DNA of 64,000 bases from Laetiporus sulphureus 93-53 (lineage: Eukaryota > Basidiomycota > Agaricomycetes > Polyporales > Laetiporaceae): assembly GCF_001632365.1 (NCBI RefSeq), contig NW_024468549.1, forward strand, positions 66,419 to 130,418. Reading direction: 5' to 3'. Numbering within the stretch: the first letter of the stretch is position 1; every line of letters starts with the position of its first letter. The notes under the pieces are model-generated. The model searched no databases, was not told the DNA's origin, and saw only the letters and a list, made by a program, of their open reading frames with translations. The translations under genes were made by a program, and so were the position numbers. This document shows positions 1 through 11,676 of this stretch, piece after piece.

Positions 1-323
1 TTTCGGGCCTCAAGGCCTCAGGCGGCAGACGGAGCCGATTGTCTCAGGACACATTTCTCATCCTTCGCGCGGTTCGATCGCTTCGCTCAGGGCTCTGCGA
101 GCATCATAATGAGAGTAATCAGACGAAGGAATGCTAAATCGTTCTCGAGATACGCAGAGTACAGAGGACAGCAGCAAGCTACGATAAGGTTCCAGCGATC
201 CCAGAGCAAGTCGGATATAAGGGTCACGTCGAGGCACTGGCGCGCAGTAGAAATACAATGGATCGATTCCTCGAGTGGTGCCGCCGTAACTGGAATGGAG
301 CCTGACGACTCTCGCAAAGCCGT
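1..323. other. Intergenic, 3' side of DBR1
   Basis: No recognisable gene. Short open frames exist on both strands, but none resembles a family I know and none shows a convincing start or splice pattern. The stretch lies downstream of the DBR1 stop codon and probably contains its 3' UTR. Confidence 0.5.
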
Positions 324-2155
324 TCATGGCGGATCGATCTTATTGTCGATCTCTAGCATCGAACAGAAAGCTTGTGTCTGGGGGTTCGAATAGTGAGGTG
401 CTACAGCACACATCAATATCCACAACACAACAGGCAACCGGAAGACTTGACACTCACGTTGTCGCTGGATATGATCATCCTGCTTCTTTGGGCCCGGGGC
501 GACCATCGCGAACTTCTGGCAGTCCCCGACCTTCTCGATATGCTTCTGCCCGAGGGCATGCTCCGTCACCCACTGCAGCTCTTCCTGCACCGCGCGGCGT
601 GCCTCTTGCTCATCAGGGTATTTGGACTGTGCTATGGTGAGCGGCATGTAGCGGTGGAAGGCGCGTGTAATGGCTAGCCACTCGGGATCAAACTGTAGGA
701 CAGGCTTGGAGCCTGCAGGTCGTGTGGTCCTATTGGGTGCCTCCACGTCAATAATCTACGAACACCTTTCAATACTGCATGGAACACACTCCCCTCGAAC
801 TGAATCGAACGAACCTCCAGGAAGCGCCTCCTTGGCAGGCACTTATCCAGTGCTATGAACCGCGTCTCCCTTCTAGGAACAGGCGGGGGTGGCGGTGGAG
901 GCGCCTCCACGTCACCCACCTCATCATCAAGCATGATCTCATCAGGATTAAGAGGCGCCGCTGTACATCCAACTTGCTCCACCGTACTCTTCACCTCATC
1001 CTCCGCGTGTGCCTGTGCCTGCTGCTCCGCCGATGGTGGTTCCTCCAGATCCTCATCGCCGATGGCAATCTCATCGGGATTCGCGACCTTCGGCGCAGCC
1101 GCAGACGTGGAGTCCTCTGCTCGCGTGTCTTGCGGACCGTCATCGTGCACGACACGCGCTTCGAAGCGGCAGTGGAGATGCGCGGAGAACCACCAGTTGG
1201 GCTTGATAGTTCGAAGGAGGCCCATCATCGGGGGCGAGCCCAATGCTCCTTTTGCGATGTCGTCGCGGAACCAGGCTTTTTGTCGCAGTAAACCTTGGAG
1301 ATCGCCGTGGTGCTCTACTCCTTGCGGCCAGTCGTGGGACAGGAAGATGTTTGGCGAGGAAAGCTTCGTAGAAAATATGTCAGCGTTCACGAGGAGCAAG
1401 CATGATTACGAGGATCTACCAACGACAATCGGCGGATGTTGAACTCCCGCACATGATAGACGCTCCTGATCATCGAAGGGGTGTAAGGCACTCTCTCAAA
1501 ATGACCTGCATTGAAGCGTGGTCAGCGAAAAAAAATGCCACAGCACTCATACCTATCAACATGCCTAGTTTAAAGTCATGAGATGAGAAGATCCCAGACG
1601 ATCCTGCGATGCGGATACCATCAACCTGTACGCAACCGGCGTAGCCCAGGAAGTATATATTGGGCGCTAGCCACCCTCCATGGTAACTGAGAAGTGTAAT
1701 CAGAGTGGCATACGTACGAGAGGAGCATGAGAGCGCACAGTTCCCAGAAATAGTTGGATGCTTCGTGGTTTCCGCCAATGACGATGGTGAGCACAGGTGC
1801 CGTCTCCTCTCCAGTATAGTATCTTTCGCACATCGTGAGCACGACGACACACCAACGCGCATGATAGTAGCAAGAACGAGGCCCACCTACTTGTGAAAGT
1901 TTTGCAGCTTGCGATATTTGGGAGGGACCGCCATGCACTGCAGGTCGCTATAGTTGCGCACGGCCTGGAAGTCACCGCATATGAGGAGAAGGTCGACCTT
2001 GCATTTATCGCGCTGTTCGCGGAGCGCGACTTGCTTGTATATCTCCTCTAGCTCTCCGTGGCAGCAGCCCTCGATTGCGATCTGCAAGGCAAGGGTTATG
2101 AATGAGATAAAAGTCGAATGGAGGGCGCGTGACGGCACGCAAGGCATACTTTCAT
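324..2155 (-). CDS. DBR1: RNA lariat debranching enzyme
   Basis: Metallophosphoesterase that hydrolyses the 2'-5' branch of excised intron lariats in the nucleus. Family blocks appear in order: [52 protein letters not shown], then a C-terminal domain with [32 protein letters not shown] and NPQTQAFC. The first exon is only six bases (ATG AAA, 2155-2150); splicing to 2081 gives [13 protein letters not shown], the expected start. Further exons read as 2081-1891, 1822-1739, 1686-1565, 1505-1420 and from 1363 downstream, with two more junctions near the end. The donor at 1564 is GC rather than GT, or a GT donor 12 nt further on is used. A Glu/Pro-rich linker with a run of eight prolines separates the catalytic and C-terminal domains. 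It shares a short intergenic region with RPF2, transcribed the other way. All junctions restore frame, so the gene looks intact. Confidence 0.93.
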
Positions 2156-2362
2156 GATCCTGCCGCGTCTTTTTGCCCTTTTCGTTCTGCGCGCAGCCTT
2201 TGAAGCCAGAGATCGAGTACGATGGAGAGAAGTAGAGCAGAGAGGGCGCACGACCCTCAAAGCGTTCATGCAGTTGGCGTGAAGAAAGACGCTCGTCCCG
2301 GCGTGCACAGCATCACATGACCCTCCGTCTTGAAACTCGACCTCTTCCACCCATCTCTCTCC
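2156..2362. promoter_or_regulatory. Shared divergent promoter region, DBR1/RPF2
   Basis: A gap of 207 bases separates the start codons of DBR1 (-) and RPF2 (+), two RNA-metabolism genes read in opposite directions. Both 5' UTRs and promoters must fit here. I see no clear TATA box, as is common for housekeeping genes. Co-regulation is inferred only from the arrangement. Confidence 0.55.
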
Positions 2363-3578
2363 ATGTTGCGAACAATGTAAGTCGCGTCGCGTTTCAGCGT
2401 AGAGTTGAGCTGAAAAGAAAAGATGATAGAAAACCGAAGAATGCTCGTTCGAAGCGGGCACTGCAGGCCCGCGAGCCGAAGGAAGTCGAGGACTCGCGGA
2501 CGGCAATTTTCGTAAAGGGAACACACACTGGAGAGAAGGTGACTGCAGTCATGAAGGAACTGGTGCGTTCGATTCGTCGCCGACATGCTCGCTGTCTCAT
2601 GAGGCTCGCGTTGTGACTACTAGATGGCCCTGAAACGGCCAAATGCCATATCCTTCTCCAAGAAAAACCCCGTGCGACCATTTGAAGACGTCTCCTCACT
2701 CGAATTTTGGGCACAGAAGAACGACGCCAGTTTGTTTATAGTAGGACAGAGCACAAAGAAGCGTCCAGATGGTATGGTGTTTATTCGCATGTACGACAAT
2801 CGGGCGCTGGACATGTGCGAGGTGGGCGTGGACAACTGGGTCAGCATGAACGATTTCAAGGTACGTGCTATCCCATTGAATGCTCTCACGCAACATTAAA
2901 GAGCTGAACACCCGATAGACACCAAAATCGACGCCAGGGCACAAGCCATTGTTGCACTTTGCCTCCGAGCTCTTCGACACACATCCCCGGTTCATCCAGC
3001 TAAAGTCAATGCTGATGGACTTTTTCAACGGCGAGGTCATCGATTCGATCTGCCTCGCAGGCCTCGAGCATGTCATCAGCATCTCCCTCGCCCCTACACC
3101 AAAATCGCTCAATTCCACAACCGCCACCGATACCCTGAATGCGTCGACTCCAGACGCTCTGGCAGACGCGAGCCAGCTGCCGAAGGTACATATTCGCGCA
3201 TACACCGTGCGTTTACTGGCGTCGGGGACACGGACGCCCCGAGTAGAGCTGAGGCCCATGGGCCCATCGCTGGATCTGTCCCTGAGACGGAACAAGGAGG
3301 CGGATCCTGAGATGTGGAAGCAGGCCATGAAACGACCGAAGTTGCGGAAGGTGGACGTGGAGAAGGGCCTGGGGAAGAGGAAAAAGAATCTGGAGGTGGA
3401 CGAGATGGGCGATCTCCGGGGCCGGATTCATGTGGCGAAGCAGGATTTGGACCGGCTGCAGACGAGGAAAATGAAGGGTCTGAAGGCGGGCAGGGACGTC
3501 GGGGAGGAGTCGGACGCCAGCGAGGACGAGGAGCATGCGCCGCGGAAACGGAGACGGGGGATGTCGGCGTCGGCGTGA
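2363..3578 (+). CDS. RPF2: Ribosome biogenesis factor RPF2, Brix domain
   Basis: Nucleolar Brix-domain protein that, with Rrs1, helps bring 5S rRNP into pre-60S particles. Exons: 2363-2376, 2430-2562, 2624-2860, 2919-3578; together 347 codons plus stop, all junctions in frame. The 14-base first exon is needed to produce the conserved start MLRTIKPKNARSKRAL. Brix-family signatures follow: LKRPNAISFSKKNPVRPFED, SLEFWAQKNDASLF, FIRMYDNRALDMCEVGV, and KPLLHFASELFD with DFFNGE and CLAGLEHVISIS. The C-terminal third is strongly basic and acidic (KKRKN-like and ASEDEEHAPRKRRR), typical of nucleolar proteins. A likely branch site and acceptor precede each exon. The start was chosen over the internal ATG at 2624 because the upstream exons encode conserved residues. 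Confidence 0.94.
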
Positions 3579-4013
3579 TCTATTCGCTATGTCGTTGTGG
3601 CGTTTTTGGGGGTTGTTTCATCAATGGTAACAAGCGGTGTCGTAGGTTGCTTACGTAATACAATATACTTGGCGACGTTCACAGGCTTTGTTCTTGTGCG
3701 ACGCCCGCCTTGTCGCCGCCGTCGCGTATTGCAGTGTCCTCGCTGCTTCTCGCGTTCTTCCCGTCGCACCCTCTCGCATCCGCGGTTGTGTGCATGCGGT
3801 TCGCTTCAACGCTAACCCGTAAACTGGATATCTGAAATCTCTCTTTTCACGCTCCTTGATCCGACCTTCTTTCTGCCTGTGATGTCTGGATGTGAGTGCT
3901 CATCTCGTCTGTCACTGCCCGCTATGCATTGATAGATTGTGGTGGGAACCAGTGCTGTCGTCTCTGTTTGGCCAGGGGGCCTCGTGAGCTAGTTTTCTAC
4001 GCTCTTTTACGTT
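3579..4013. other. Intergenic region between RPF2 and membrane protein
   Basis: This holds the RPF2 3' UTR and the promoter/5' UTR of the next plus-strand gene. No ORF or repeat of note. An ATG followed by a GTGAGT donor lies near 3882 and could be an upstream exon, but joining it to the nearest acceptor runs into a stop, so it was not used. Confidence 0.45.
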
Positions 4014-5928
4014 ATGCTAATCATGGTTGGCCACGATAGCGCAACGTCCGCGGTCGCGGACACTTCCGTCTCGTCTGCGGCCCAGACGACCTCCTCATCC
4101 TCCCCTCCAGCGGAGACGTCTTCCAGTCCTACTACAACGAGTACCCACTCCACGACCTCTACTTCACCAAGCACCACCTCATCTACACCCTCCACTACCA
4201 CCCATACATCAACGACGCCGACATCGACGTCCACTCCGCCCTCCAGCACTTCTCCCGCTTCCTCGACACAAAATACCTCCGCCTCAAATACCAATAATAC
4301 CACATCTTCCCCTTCCGCATCAAACACCTCTGCTGCTTCGTCCTCAGGGCAGTCGACGTCCACACCAACTTCCCCAGCCAATGGCTCCTCTACTGATGGA
4401 GGCGTCACGAGCACGCCGACCGACACTGGCGCGAGCGCAACCTCTGCTTCGCCTACGTCGTTCGTCACTTCGTCGTACCAGACCGTCGTCGATGGGCGGA
4501 CAGTATACGTGACTACTCAGGTTCCAGCCGCCACCTCGTCAGCGAACAGCGATGCCACCAGTGGTTCCAAGACGTGAGTGTCACTTTTTCCGTGATTAAA
4601 TTCTCCCTTAGCACCTGCTGTCGGATGCGTGTGAGGGACTCCACGCGGGACCCTGGAAAGATTCTGCTCTTTGTGGCGCATTTCTCAAATCGCGTCGGAA
4701 TAACCCCATCTATTTTTGTCCGCTTACCAAGGACGGGTTCGCAAGGCCGCTTTTTGACGCTCATTGACCGTCCTGTCCTTTGCTAATATTACGCGTAAAC
4801 TAGGTTCTGGCAGCAGAAAGGAGCCGTCGGAGGTGTCTTTGCCGTCGTCGGTGTGATTAGCCTCGTGATCATCATCGCCATCATCACCAGCGCCATCCGC
4901 AGGCGGCGCGCCAAGAAGTTCGACGAAGACGCGGCCGAAGCCGCCGCAGAGGCTGCCAACGCGCCCGTCCCCGACTTCAACGACGATGACTACGGCTATC
5001 CGGAAGACCGCACGAAGGACTACGCTGAGCGCGGCGGTTACTCGGACACAGCGAGTCACGGAACGTATAACCAGCCTCCCATGCAGCCCGGCGAGAGTTA
5101 CAATATGAGCGAGCTCCCACCATTTGATCCGTTCGCCGCTATGGGCAATTCTAACGATCCATACTCGGCTGCTGGTGCTGCTGGCATCGGTGCGCTCGGC
5201 GTGAACCGTGCACGGAGTCTCGGACATAACAACGCTACCGCGCCGTATCAGGCGTTTGGGCAGCCTGTGTCGGTACAGAACCCGTACTACGAGACGCCTA
5301 TGCCCGCGGGCGGTTACGGTACACAGATGCAGAGCGCGCCTGCCGGCCCCGGAAACAATGACCTTCTCACTGCTGCAGGACTCGCTGGTGCTCCAGTTCC
5401 ATCGCAGTACCCATCCGGGCAAGAGCCGAATCTCAACCGGAACAGGAGCCTCGGCGCCGCCACCATGGGCGGCATGAGCTCCGCCTCCGAGTACAGCTCG
5501 ACTGCCGCGCCGTCCGCGTACGCTGCGTATCAAATGGGACCGACGTCCAACAGTGGACACGGGCAGCCCGCGGCGCGCCCGGTGTCAGGGTACAGCGGCT
5601 ACGGCCAGCCTAGTGACGGTGCGGAAGCCAATCGTCTCTCTGCGAATCCCCTGCCCAACCCGTTTGATGCAGGACTCCACGGCGAGGCGCCGCGCCTGCT
5701 CTCGGGCAACTTTAGCTCGCCTGAGACGTCTGCCGAGAATGGGTATGAGGAGGACGAGCGCGCGGAGCCGGCTGCGTGGCATGGGCAGGACGAGTCGAGG
5801 ATGAGTCTGCGCGATTCGCAAGATTATGGGTATGGTGGGGGCCGGAGGGTGCTTAAGGTGCGGTTTAGTCGATACTGTTTGGTGTTTCTGGTTTCTGACG
5901 GGCTGCATGGCAGGTTGCAAATGAATAG
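4014..5928 (+). CDS. Ser/Thr-rich single-pass membrane protein
   Basis: Uncharacterised fungal surface or sensor-like protein. Exon 1 (4014-4573) encodes about 185 residues made almost wholly of Ser, Thr, Pro and Ala, expected to be heavily O-mannosylated, ending near VVDGRTVYVTTQVP. Exon 2 (4804-5857) opens with a hydrophobic helix (VFAVVGVISLVIIIAIITSA) followed by the basic stop-transfer RRRRAKKF, then a long Gly/Tyr/Pro/Asn-rich low-complexity cytoplasmic tail. A 15-base final exon (5914-5928) restores the ending RRVLKVANE, which I recall from related Agaricomycete proteins; reading straight on would give an unrelated tail. The layout recalls Mid2/Wsc wall sensors, but no Cys-rich WSC domain or signal peptide is visible. 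The start is uncertain because an in-frame stop lies just upstream of 4014. Confidence 0.75.
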
Positions 5929-7257
5929 ATGTGGTCTCTCAAACATGTGCAACTGGCTCGGTTCGGCTCGGTATCCCGCAGGACCCTTCGTCAGCTTCAC
6001 CCCCCGTGCCTACCTAGTTTATTTATGCTTCCCGCCGCTCAGAGAGCGGCTGCTTTGGACTCGCTTTTGAGGCTCTCAGATCGTTGCTCGCTCGCTCGCT
6101 TTTCGTGTCTTACCGTAGCGTTTTCTCCTTAGTGTCCCGCTCCCGCTCCCGCTTTCGCCCTCCATCACAGTACGTCAGGACTTTGTTAATCTTCGTTCAG
6201 GGAGATGTGAATGTAGCAGATGTCCTCCAACTCAAGAACCCGTCGTGTTGTTCCTACTGGCAGTGATGTAGCTGCGAGGTGCTCCTAAGGGTGACGTCCT
6301 GCGATTGTGTTTTTTTTGTCCCGCCGACATTGCCCTTGGCTGCTGCCTCGTATGTAGCCTCCGTACTAGTTTGGGCACTTTCTCGCTAGGCATATTGGCG
6401 AGTGCAGGCATTCGCTTCGTGCTATAATTATCATTATTCATCAGCACATACTACTTCATTACTTTACTATGGCTCCACTTTGCTATGACATTTTTTTGCT
6501 CCTCCTTCATTCAGACGTCGTGATCGATACCTCAAAACTTGGCGTTGGCACCGTGAGCGCTACGAGAACATATGAATGCGCGGGTACACATGGTCCGGGA
6601 AGACCGAGTGGTAGCTTGTCCACCCTTGTTCATCCGTGTCCTGTGGTGATTGAGCTTCGAGATCTAATTATTTGCTATGCTTTAGCGTTTCTGCCCCTGC
6701 TAGAAGTCTCGGATGCGCGAACGAAGGTACGACTCGAAGGCCGCAGAAAGGTACGATGCATCTGACGCTTTCCAAATATGAGCTTACAACGTTGTCCATC
6801 GCTGCGCTTGCTCTCTCTGGCTCAGTGAGCACTGGGAGGTAGGGGGAGAGGACGAGATCGGGGCACCAGGAGGCGAAGTTGCTGTCACGACCATGAACTC
6901 GTTTATCGCTCGGACGGGCCAGAGGCCACTGAGGATGACGCGCTGAATGATCGCACTAGCTACCTTAACGTGGTGCGTTCCATCGCGTTCGCGGGCGAGA
7001 TTCTGGGAGGATGTCCTAAACTCAACGCACCTAGATAGACAGCCGTAAGTGTAAGAAAGCCGCGTTTGATGCTTCAAGGTTGGCTTGAGCATGTAACGAT
7101 TCGACATAAAACGCATCCATGAATCCGCACAGCCTTACCATACTGCCATGCCCAGAGCTAGTTGCAGTTCGTCAGAAGCTTAGCATCATTTTCTACATGT
7201 TGCTATCAGAGCCCTAATCATCCGAACAACGTCATACCAGCACCAGGATAACAAACA
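5929..7257. other. Intergenic region, 1.3 kb, no gene recognised
   Basis: Lies between the 3' ends of two convergent genes. It contains pyrimidine-rich stretches near 6084-6170 and several short unrelated ORFs (for example 6469-6765 plus and 6784-7116 minus), none with a recognisable domain or splice pattern. I see no repeat shared with the rest of the window. Confidence 0.4.
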
Positions 7258-9611
7258 TCACGTCTTCATCCTGTAAAGCACAAGAGACACGATAAGGACG
7301 GACGCGAGAGCTCTCCGCCTCCGTCTAGCCCTCTCCTGGTTCTTCAACCACACCGCCGCTCCTGGACCCTCCACGGAGTAGTCTACCCAATTTACATTCC
7401 TCAACAGCCACCAGAACCATCCATGTGACCACGGAAAGATGCTAAAGTTCCGGCCTGTCCCGCCTGACCCGCGGAACCACGACGGTGGACAGCCTGTATA
7501 CGAGTTGCCGGCAAGTGCGTCGCGTAGCTGCGAGTTGTACTGCATATATGCATCCGAACGGATAGATATGGAGAGGGGATTGGGCGTGTGAATGAGCGGC
7601 TTGATGAGCTGGACAATGTAATTTATCTGTCGTTCTTCATCAGATGACAGGATTGACGTGATGGGGGTATAGTTACTGACCTCTATCTCATGCGTGAACA
7701 CAGCAGAACCATTTCCAGTGACCGTGTTCGGGCCTATGCACATGTCATCATGTATGGTGATCTTCACGCTACCATATGACCGCAACTGACCTCCAATAAT
7801 GAGACAGTTCGGGAAGCCTGGGACACACACGCCGAGATGTGCCGCCGGACCATCTTCAGACTCAAAGAAGCCTTCGAGAGACACGCCCATTCTGCCTGTA
7901 ACGGAGATGGGGTATATGCCCTTGTATCATCGAGACAAGACATAAGTGGGCGCCAGCAATGTCGACGACCAATCTCACCGTCTGGAACCCAGTGCTCAGG
8001 ACAATCGCATCAACCAATAAATGATCCCCTGCTCAATCTCTGAGCACGACAACGCGTCAGCGCAAGCTCACAGTTACCTTGGTTGGTCACGATGCCTGTA
8101 GTCGTGATCTCTCGGATGCCGTCCCAGTTCAGCTGGACATTCGGCTGGTGAAGGCATGCCAGATAGCCAGGATCAAAAACAGGCCGGCGGCACCCGATAG
8201 CTTATCATATTGGTCAGCTCCATTGCAAGGAATGTAACTTTAGTGCGTACGGAAGGTCGGGATGAGCTTGTCGTGATACTTCGCTGGAGCGGTACGCTTC
8301 ATGTAGGCTATGGCGTCCTACATCGAGATAATATAGGAGAAACCTCGAGACGCAGGAGTAACCAAACTTACATCTTGCATGCTCCCTCCTTTCGTGATTT
8401 TCCTCCACATATCCCGCATCACCGGCGTGCCTAGGCGTACCTGATGTCTCGGCAATTCATTCAGAGCGCTGAACAAACAATGATCACAGAGAGAACGGAA
8501 TACGCTCACCAAGACGACCCAAAGCCGAAAAAGACGCATCGCCAAAGGCACATGAGCGAGAATCCATCGGCGTGCTGGCGAATAAGAATCGCTTGACTGA
8601 AGTCAGGTAAGCACATCGGCGGTCCCAAGTCGTCAAAAACATACTTACGCTGTAGAGGAACCAGTTGGGAGTGCGGCAGAACTGGATTACACAGGTGTTA
8701 GGGTCCGCCGCCAGGCACGGCACGAACTGTGCGCTATAAAGATGCAGCAGGTGATCTGTTAACGCCTGGCCCACAGTACGATACGAAACTCACGCAGATG
8801 CGCCGTTTCCGATGACAGCGACTCTCTTTCCCCGAAAGTCCACCCCATGGTCCCACCTCGCCGAATGGAAACAACTCCCTCCAAACTGCTCCAGACCCTC
8901 AATTTCCGGCATCTTCGGCTCTGTCAAGATCCCCGTCGCCGAAACTACTGCCTTCGCGCGAATCCGTATCCTCTGACGAGTCCGCACATCTTCCGCGTCG
9001 ACGTCCCATCGACAGGCGGACTCGTCCCAGACGGCGGAGGCGACACGAGTGTGGAAGAACGTGTGCTCATGCAGGGCATATCTGGCTGCTAGTGATTGCC
9101 AGTATGCGAGGAGCTCTGGCTGAGGTGCTAGAGAAGCGCTCCAATGCGGGTTTTGTTCAGTTGAGAGACTATACCAATGGGTAGGTGTATCACAAGCGCT
9201 GCCCTAATCACCCATTGAGGTACAGTCCATCCATTAGGAATAGCCAATGTACCGGGTACGTGTTGTCCTACGTGTGGCAGAGAACATGAGCGACGATCAT
9301 CACGGCTTCGATCAAGAACTCACTCTCCACGTTCCTCCAAAGTTCCCCGCTTTCTCGCAGATCTCAATGACAGGACGTCAGCTTGATTCTTATGACGATA
9401 TGAGCTAGGCATACCAGGAAATCACCGCAGCCCAGCTGTCGCTTCAACGCGATCGCGCAACTGATACCGCCGAGTCTGCGTAAGCTCCACTCAATCAGCG
9501 ATGATTCCATTCAGATTGCTTCCTCAGGCTTCGAGGGGCTCACCCGCCGCCTACGATGACCACCTGCGTGTCGACCACGTCGCCGCATTCTTCATGACTA
9601 GCCCGAGTCAT
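7258..9611 (-). CDS. FAD-dependent Baeyer-Villiger-type monooxygenase
   Basis: Flavin monooxygenase using NADPH and O2 to oxidise ketones or related substrates; substrate unknown. The gene has many exons. Exon 1 starts at 9611 ([23 protein letters not shown]), and splicing across 9537/9483 gives the FAD dinucleotide motif [14 protein letters not shown]. The next exon carries [12 protein letters not shown] (the GGTW block). It continues with [32 protein letters not shown], and the second Rossmann motif [10 protein letters not shown] (NADPH site). Further on are [10 protein letters not shown], a C-terminal [12 protein letters not shown] and a short hydrophobic end ([13 protein letters not shown]) that may anchor it to a membrane. 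The exact borders of the internal exons between about 8040 and 8790 were not all resolved. The next gene upstream is a caleosin, also an oxygen-transfer enzyme family. Confidence 0.85.
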
Positions 9612-10645
9612 GTCTCATGGGGTAATGAAGGACGTTGAAAGGATGCGATTCGCCATGGGAGCAAGGTCGTGCTGGAGTGGGAATATGCGGCTCACCGATA
9701 GCAAGAAGAGCGCGCATTGCACTCATCCCCCATGTCGAGCGTGTGTGAATCTATCGGGACGGGGTCCGATTGGGTAGAGGTGGTCCTATAAAAACATTCA
9801 TTCATTCGTATGCGCCTTCGAGCTGCAAGCATGCTGTGGATGCAATAGAGCACCGTCGAAGAAGAAACGACACACACGAACGGTGCACTCGCTGAGATGC
9901 GGCCATCGCACAAAGGAAGTCCTGTCGGGATGGTTTCAAGAGTCTGGCCTGCGCTCATCAAGCTACAGTTCTCGGAGAACATCGAGGTCACTAGCACGCA
10001 TATAATGCATAGCGAATGTTCGGCGCGCAGTGTCGGTAGTTGATAATGGAGATCGCCCAAGGCATCCGCTTTAGTCCCGATGTCTGATCGCACGTAGTAG
10101 GATATGATATGTGTTGGTGTTCAACAGAAAGAGCTGGGACGACAGTACTATTATAATGAGATGACAGAGCCAGCATACGTGGAGCATAGCACGACTTCAT
10201 TGCTAGTGGCGGGCACAGGTACGACCAGGGTACGACCAAGGTACACTCACGGCAGAGACAACAAACCGGACGCGGTCACGTGCGCGATCGCACGCTTTCT
10301 TCCCCAGTGGAAGGAACTTCAAGGCTGCAAGTCGAATGAAGAATTGAGCATGCTGGAGCCGTACAAAATTGCATGGAATTTCGTATGCACAGTTTGTTAA
10401 TGTAAACTATCGCCCCTTTCAGCGCGTAGCGCACAATGACGATGATCGGCGTGACCGCGACATGACGCATCGCGTCAATCCAGCCGGTGAAAAGGCAATT
10501 GTCGATGTTGGTACAAATCTCAATTTTGGTACAGAAATATTACAACAAGTGTACACGTAGTCATTTCAAGTCGAGTCCGTACTTCTACAAAAGTATACCC
10601 AAAGGAATTCGTCCTGCCAATCACGGCACCATCCGTCAAACATCT
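9612..10645. other. Intergenic region, 1.0 kb, promoter side of monooxygenase
   Basis: Holds the 5' flank of the monooxygenase and the 3' flank of the caleosin. Short ORFs occur on both strands (9692-10093 minus, 10104-10400 plus) but have no recognisable content. No repeat found. Confidence 0.4.
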
Positions 10646-11618
10646 TCACAAACCAAACGGGAGCACCTTTTCACCACCGATAAACCCATCGCCGCCTAAC
10701 CCCCACCCCTTGTTCCAACCCTCGCCACTCTGTCTCCTCCCCCTAATCTCATAAAACAGAGATCCATCATACAACCTCCTTAGGTCATCCTTCTCCACCC
10801 TTCCATCCTTCTGGATGAGCAGACAGGTCGTGCTCCACTCGAAAATCGCTGCGCCCCATCCAAAGGGGTCGACAGCCAATCGCTGGCCGGCCGTCATGTT
10901 GTACACCTCTCTGAGGTTGAGCGACGTCGCGGGAGTGGTGAGATTCGGCTCGGTGGCGGAAGCGTATTTCGTGAAGATATCCTCGAAGCGCGAGGGGATG
11001 AAACGTCCCTCGTTGTCGTATACACCGGTATCGGAGCCGTGCTTGTCTTTGTGAATACCGGAGACGTATACCCGGAAGAAGGGATCCGGAAGGTACGAGT
11101 GCGCAAGGCTGGACGTACCCACATGTTATCTAGGTAAGCTGCTCTAGATAACTCCTCGTAGAGAAAAAGACGCACCGTGAGGGAAAGGAGAAGGTACCGT
11201 TGATGACGAACACGGCAAAAAGACAAAAAAGAATGTTGAAACCAAGCTCGCGGAAGCCTATAAACGTATCCAGAGGCCATATCTCTCCATCTCCATCTCT
11301 GTCCCAGAACATGACATGCTGCTGCATCACCGACTGCGAAGCGCGGCGACAGGATCGATGTTCAGTATGACATAACTTCTCGCAACGAGACTGAAGACGT
11401 ACCCAATCTTTATGCTTGCGTGCATACGGAACAGTCCCACTGGGATGCTCGACGCTCGGCGCGTACGATGCACGCGCAACGAACGGCTTCTCGATGAACT
11501 GGTCGGTGTCGAGGCGGTAGGGTCGCTCGAACGTGACCGGTGCATGCTCGGCGGTGACGTTGAGATGCGATACGTTTCCATTGCCATTGCTCATGCGTGC
11601 AGACTTTGCGGACGGCAT
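10646..11618 (-). CDS. Caleosin / peroxygenase-like protein
   Basis: Caleosins are Ca2+-binding, haem-containing lipid-droplet proteins with peroxygenase activity on fatty-acid hydroperoxides. Three exons are joined by two short introns. Exon 1 ends at GATTGG before a GTACGT donor. Exon 2 carries MQQHVMFWDRDGDGEIWPLD: the single EF-hand loop (DRDGDGEIW) and the nearby His thought to ligate haem. A hydrophobic segment follows (FNILFCLFAVFVINGTFSFP), then LPDPFFRVYVSGIHKDKHGSDTGVYD, GRFIPSRFEDIF, RLAVDPFGWGAAIFEW, LIQKDGRVEKDDLRRLYDGSLFYEI, matching the family to the end. The start could be Met at 11618 or the one at 11594 (MSNGNGN). A TATATA-like element near 11668-11675 sits about 50 bases upstream of the start. 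Confidence 0.9.
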
Positions 11619-11663
11619 CGTCGTTGATGAGGAAGTGATGGGAAGAGAAGGGTGTGGGGGAGA

Positions 11664-11676
11664 GCGTTATATATGT
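11664..11676 (-). promoter_or_regulatory. TATA-like element upstream of caleosin
   Basis: AT-rich TATATA core in an otherwise GC-rich stretch, roughly 50 bases upstream of the caleosin start on the minus strand. Spacing fits a core promoter; no experimental support. Confidence 0.45.

Noticed and set aside
1801..1900. Apparent frameshift in DBR1 at the NFHK / YYTGEE junction
   Set aside because: On rechecking the reverse complement, the exon ends CACAA before GTAGGT and rejoins with A TAC TAT, giving an in-frame K-Y-Y.
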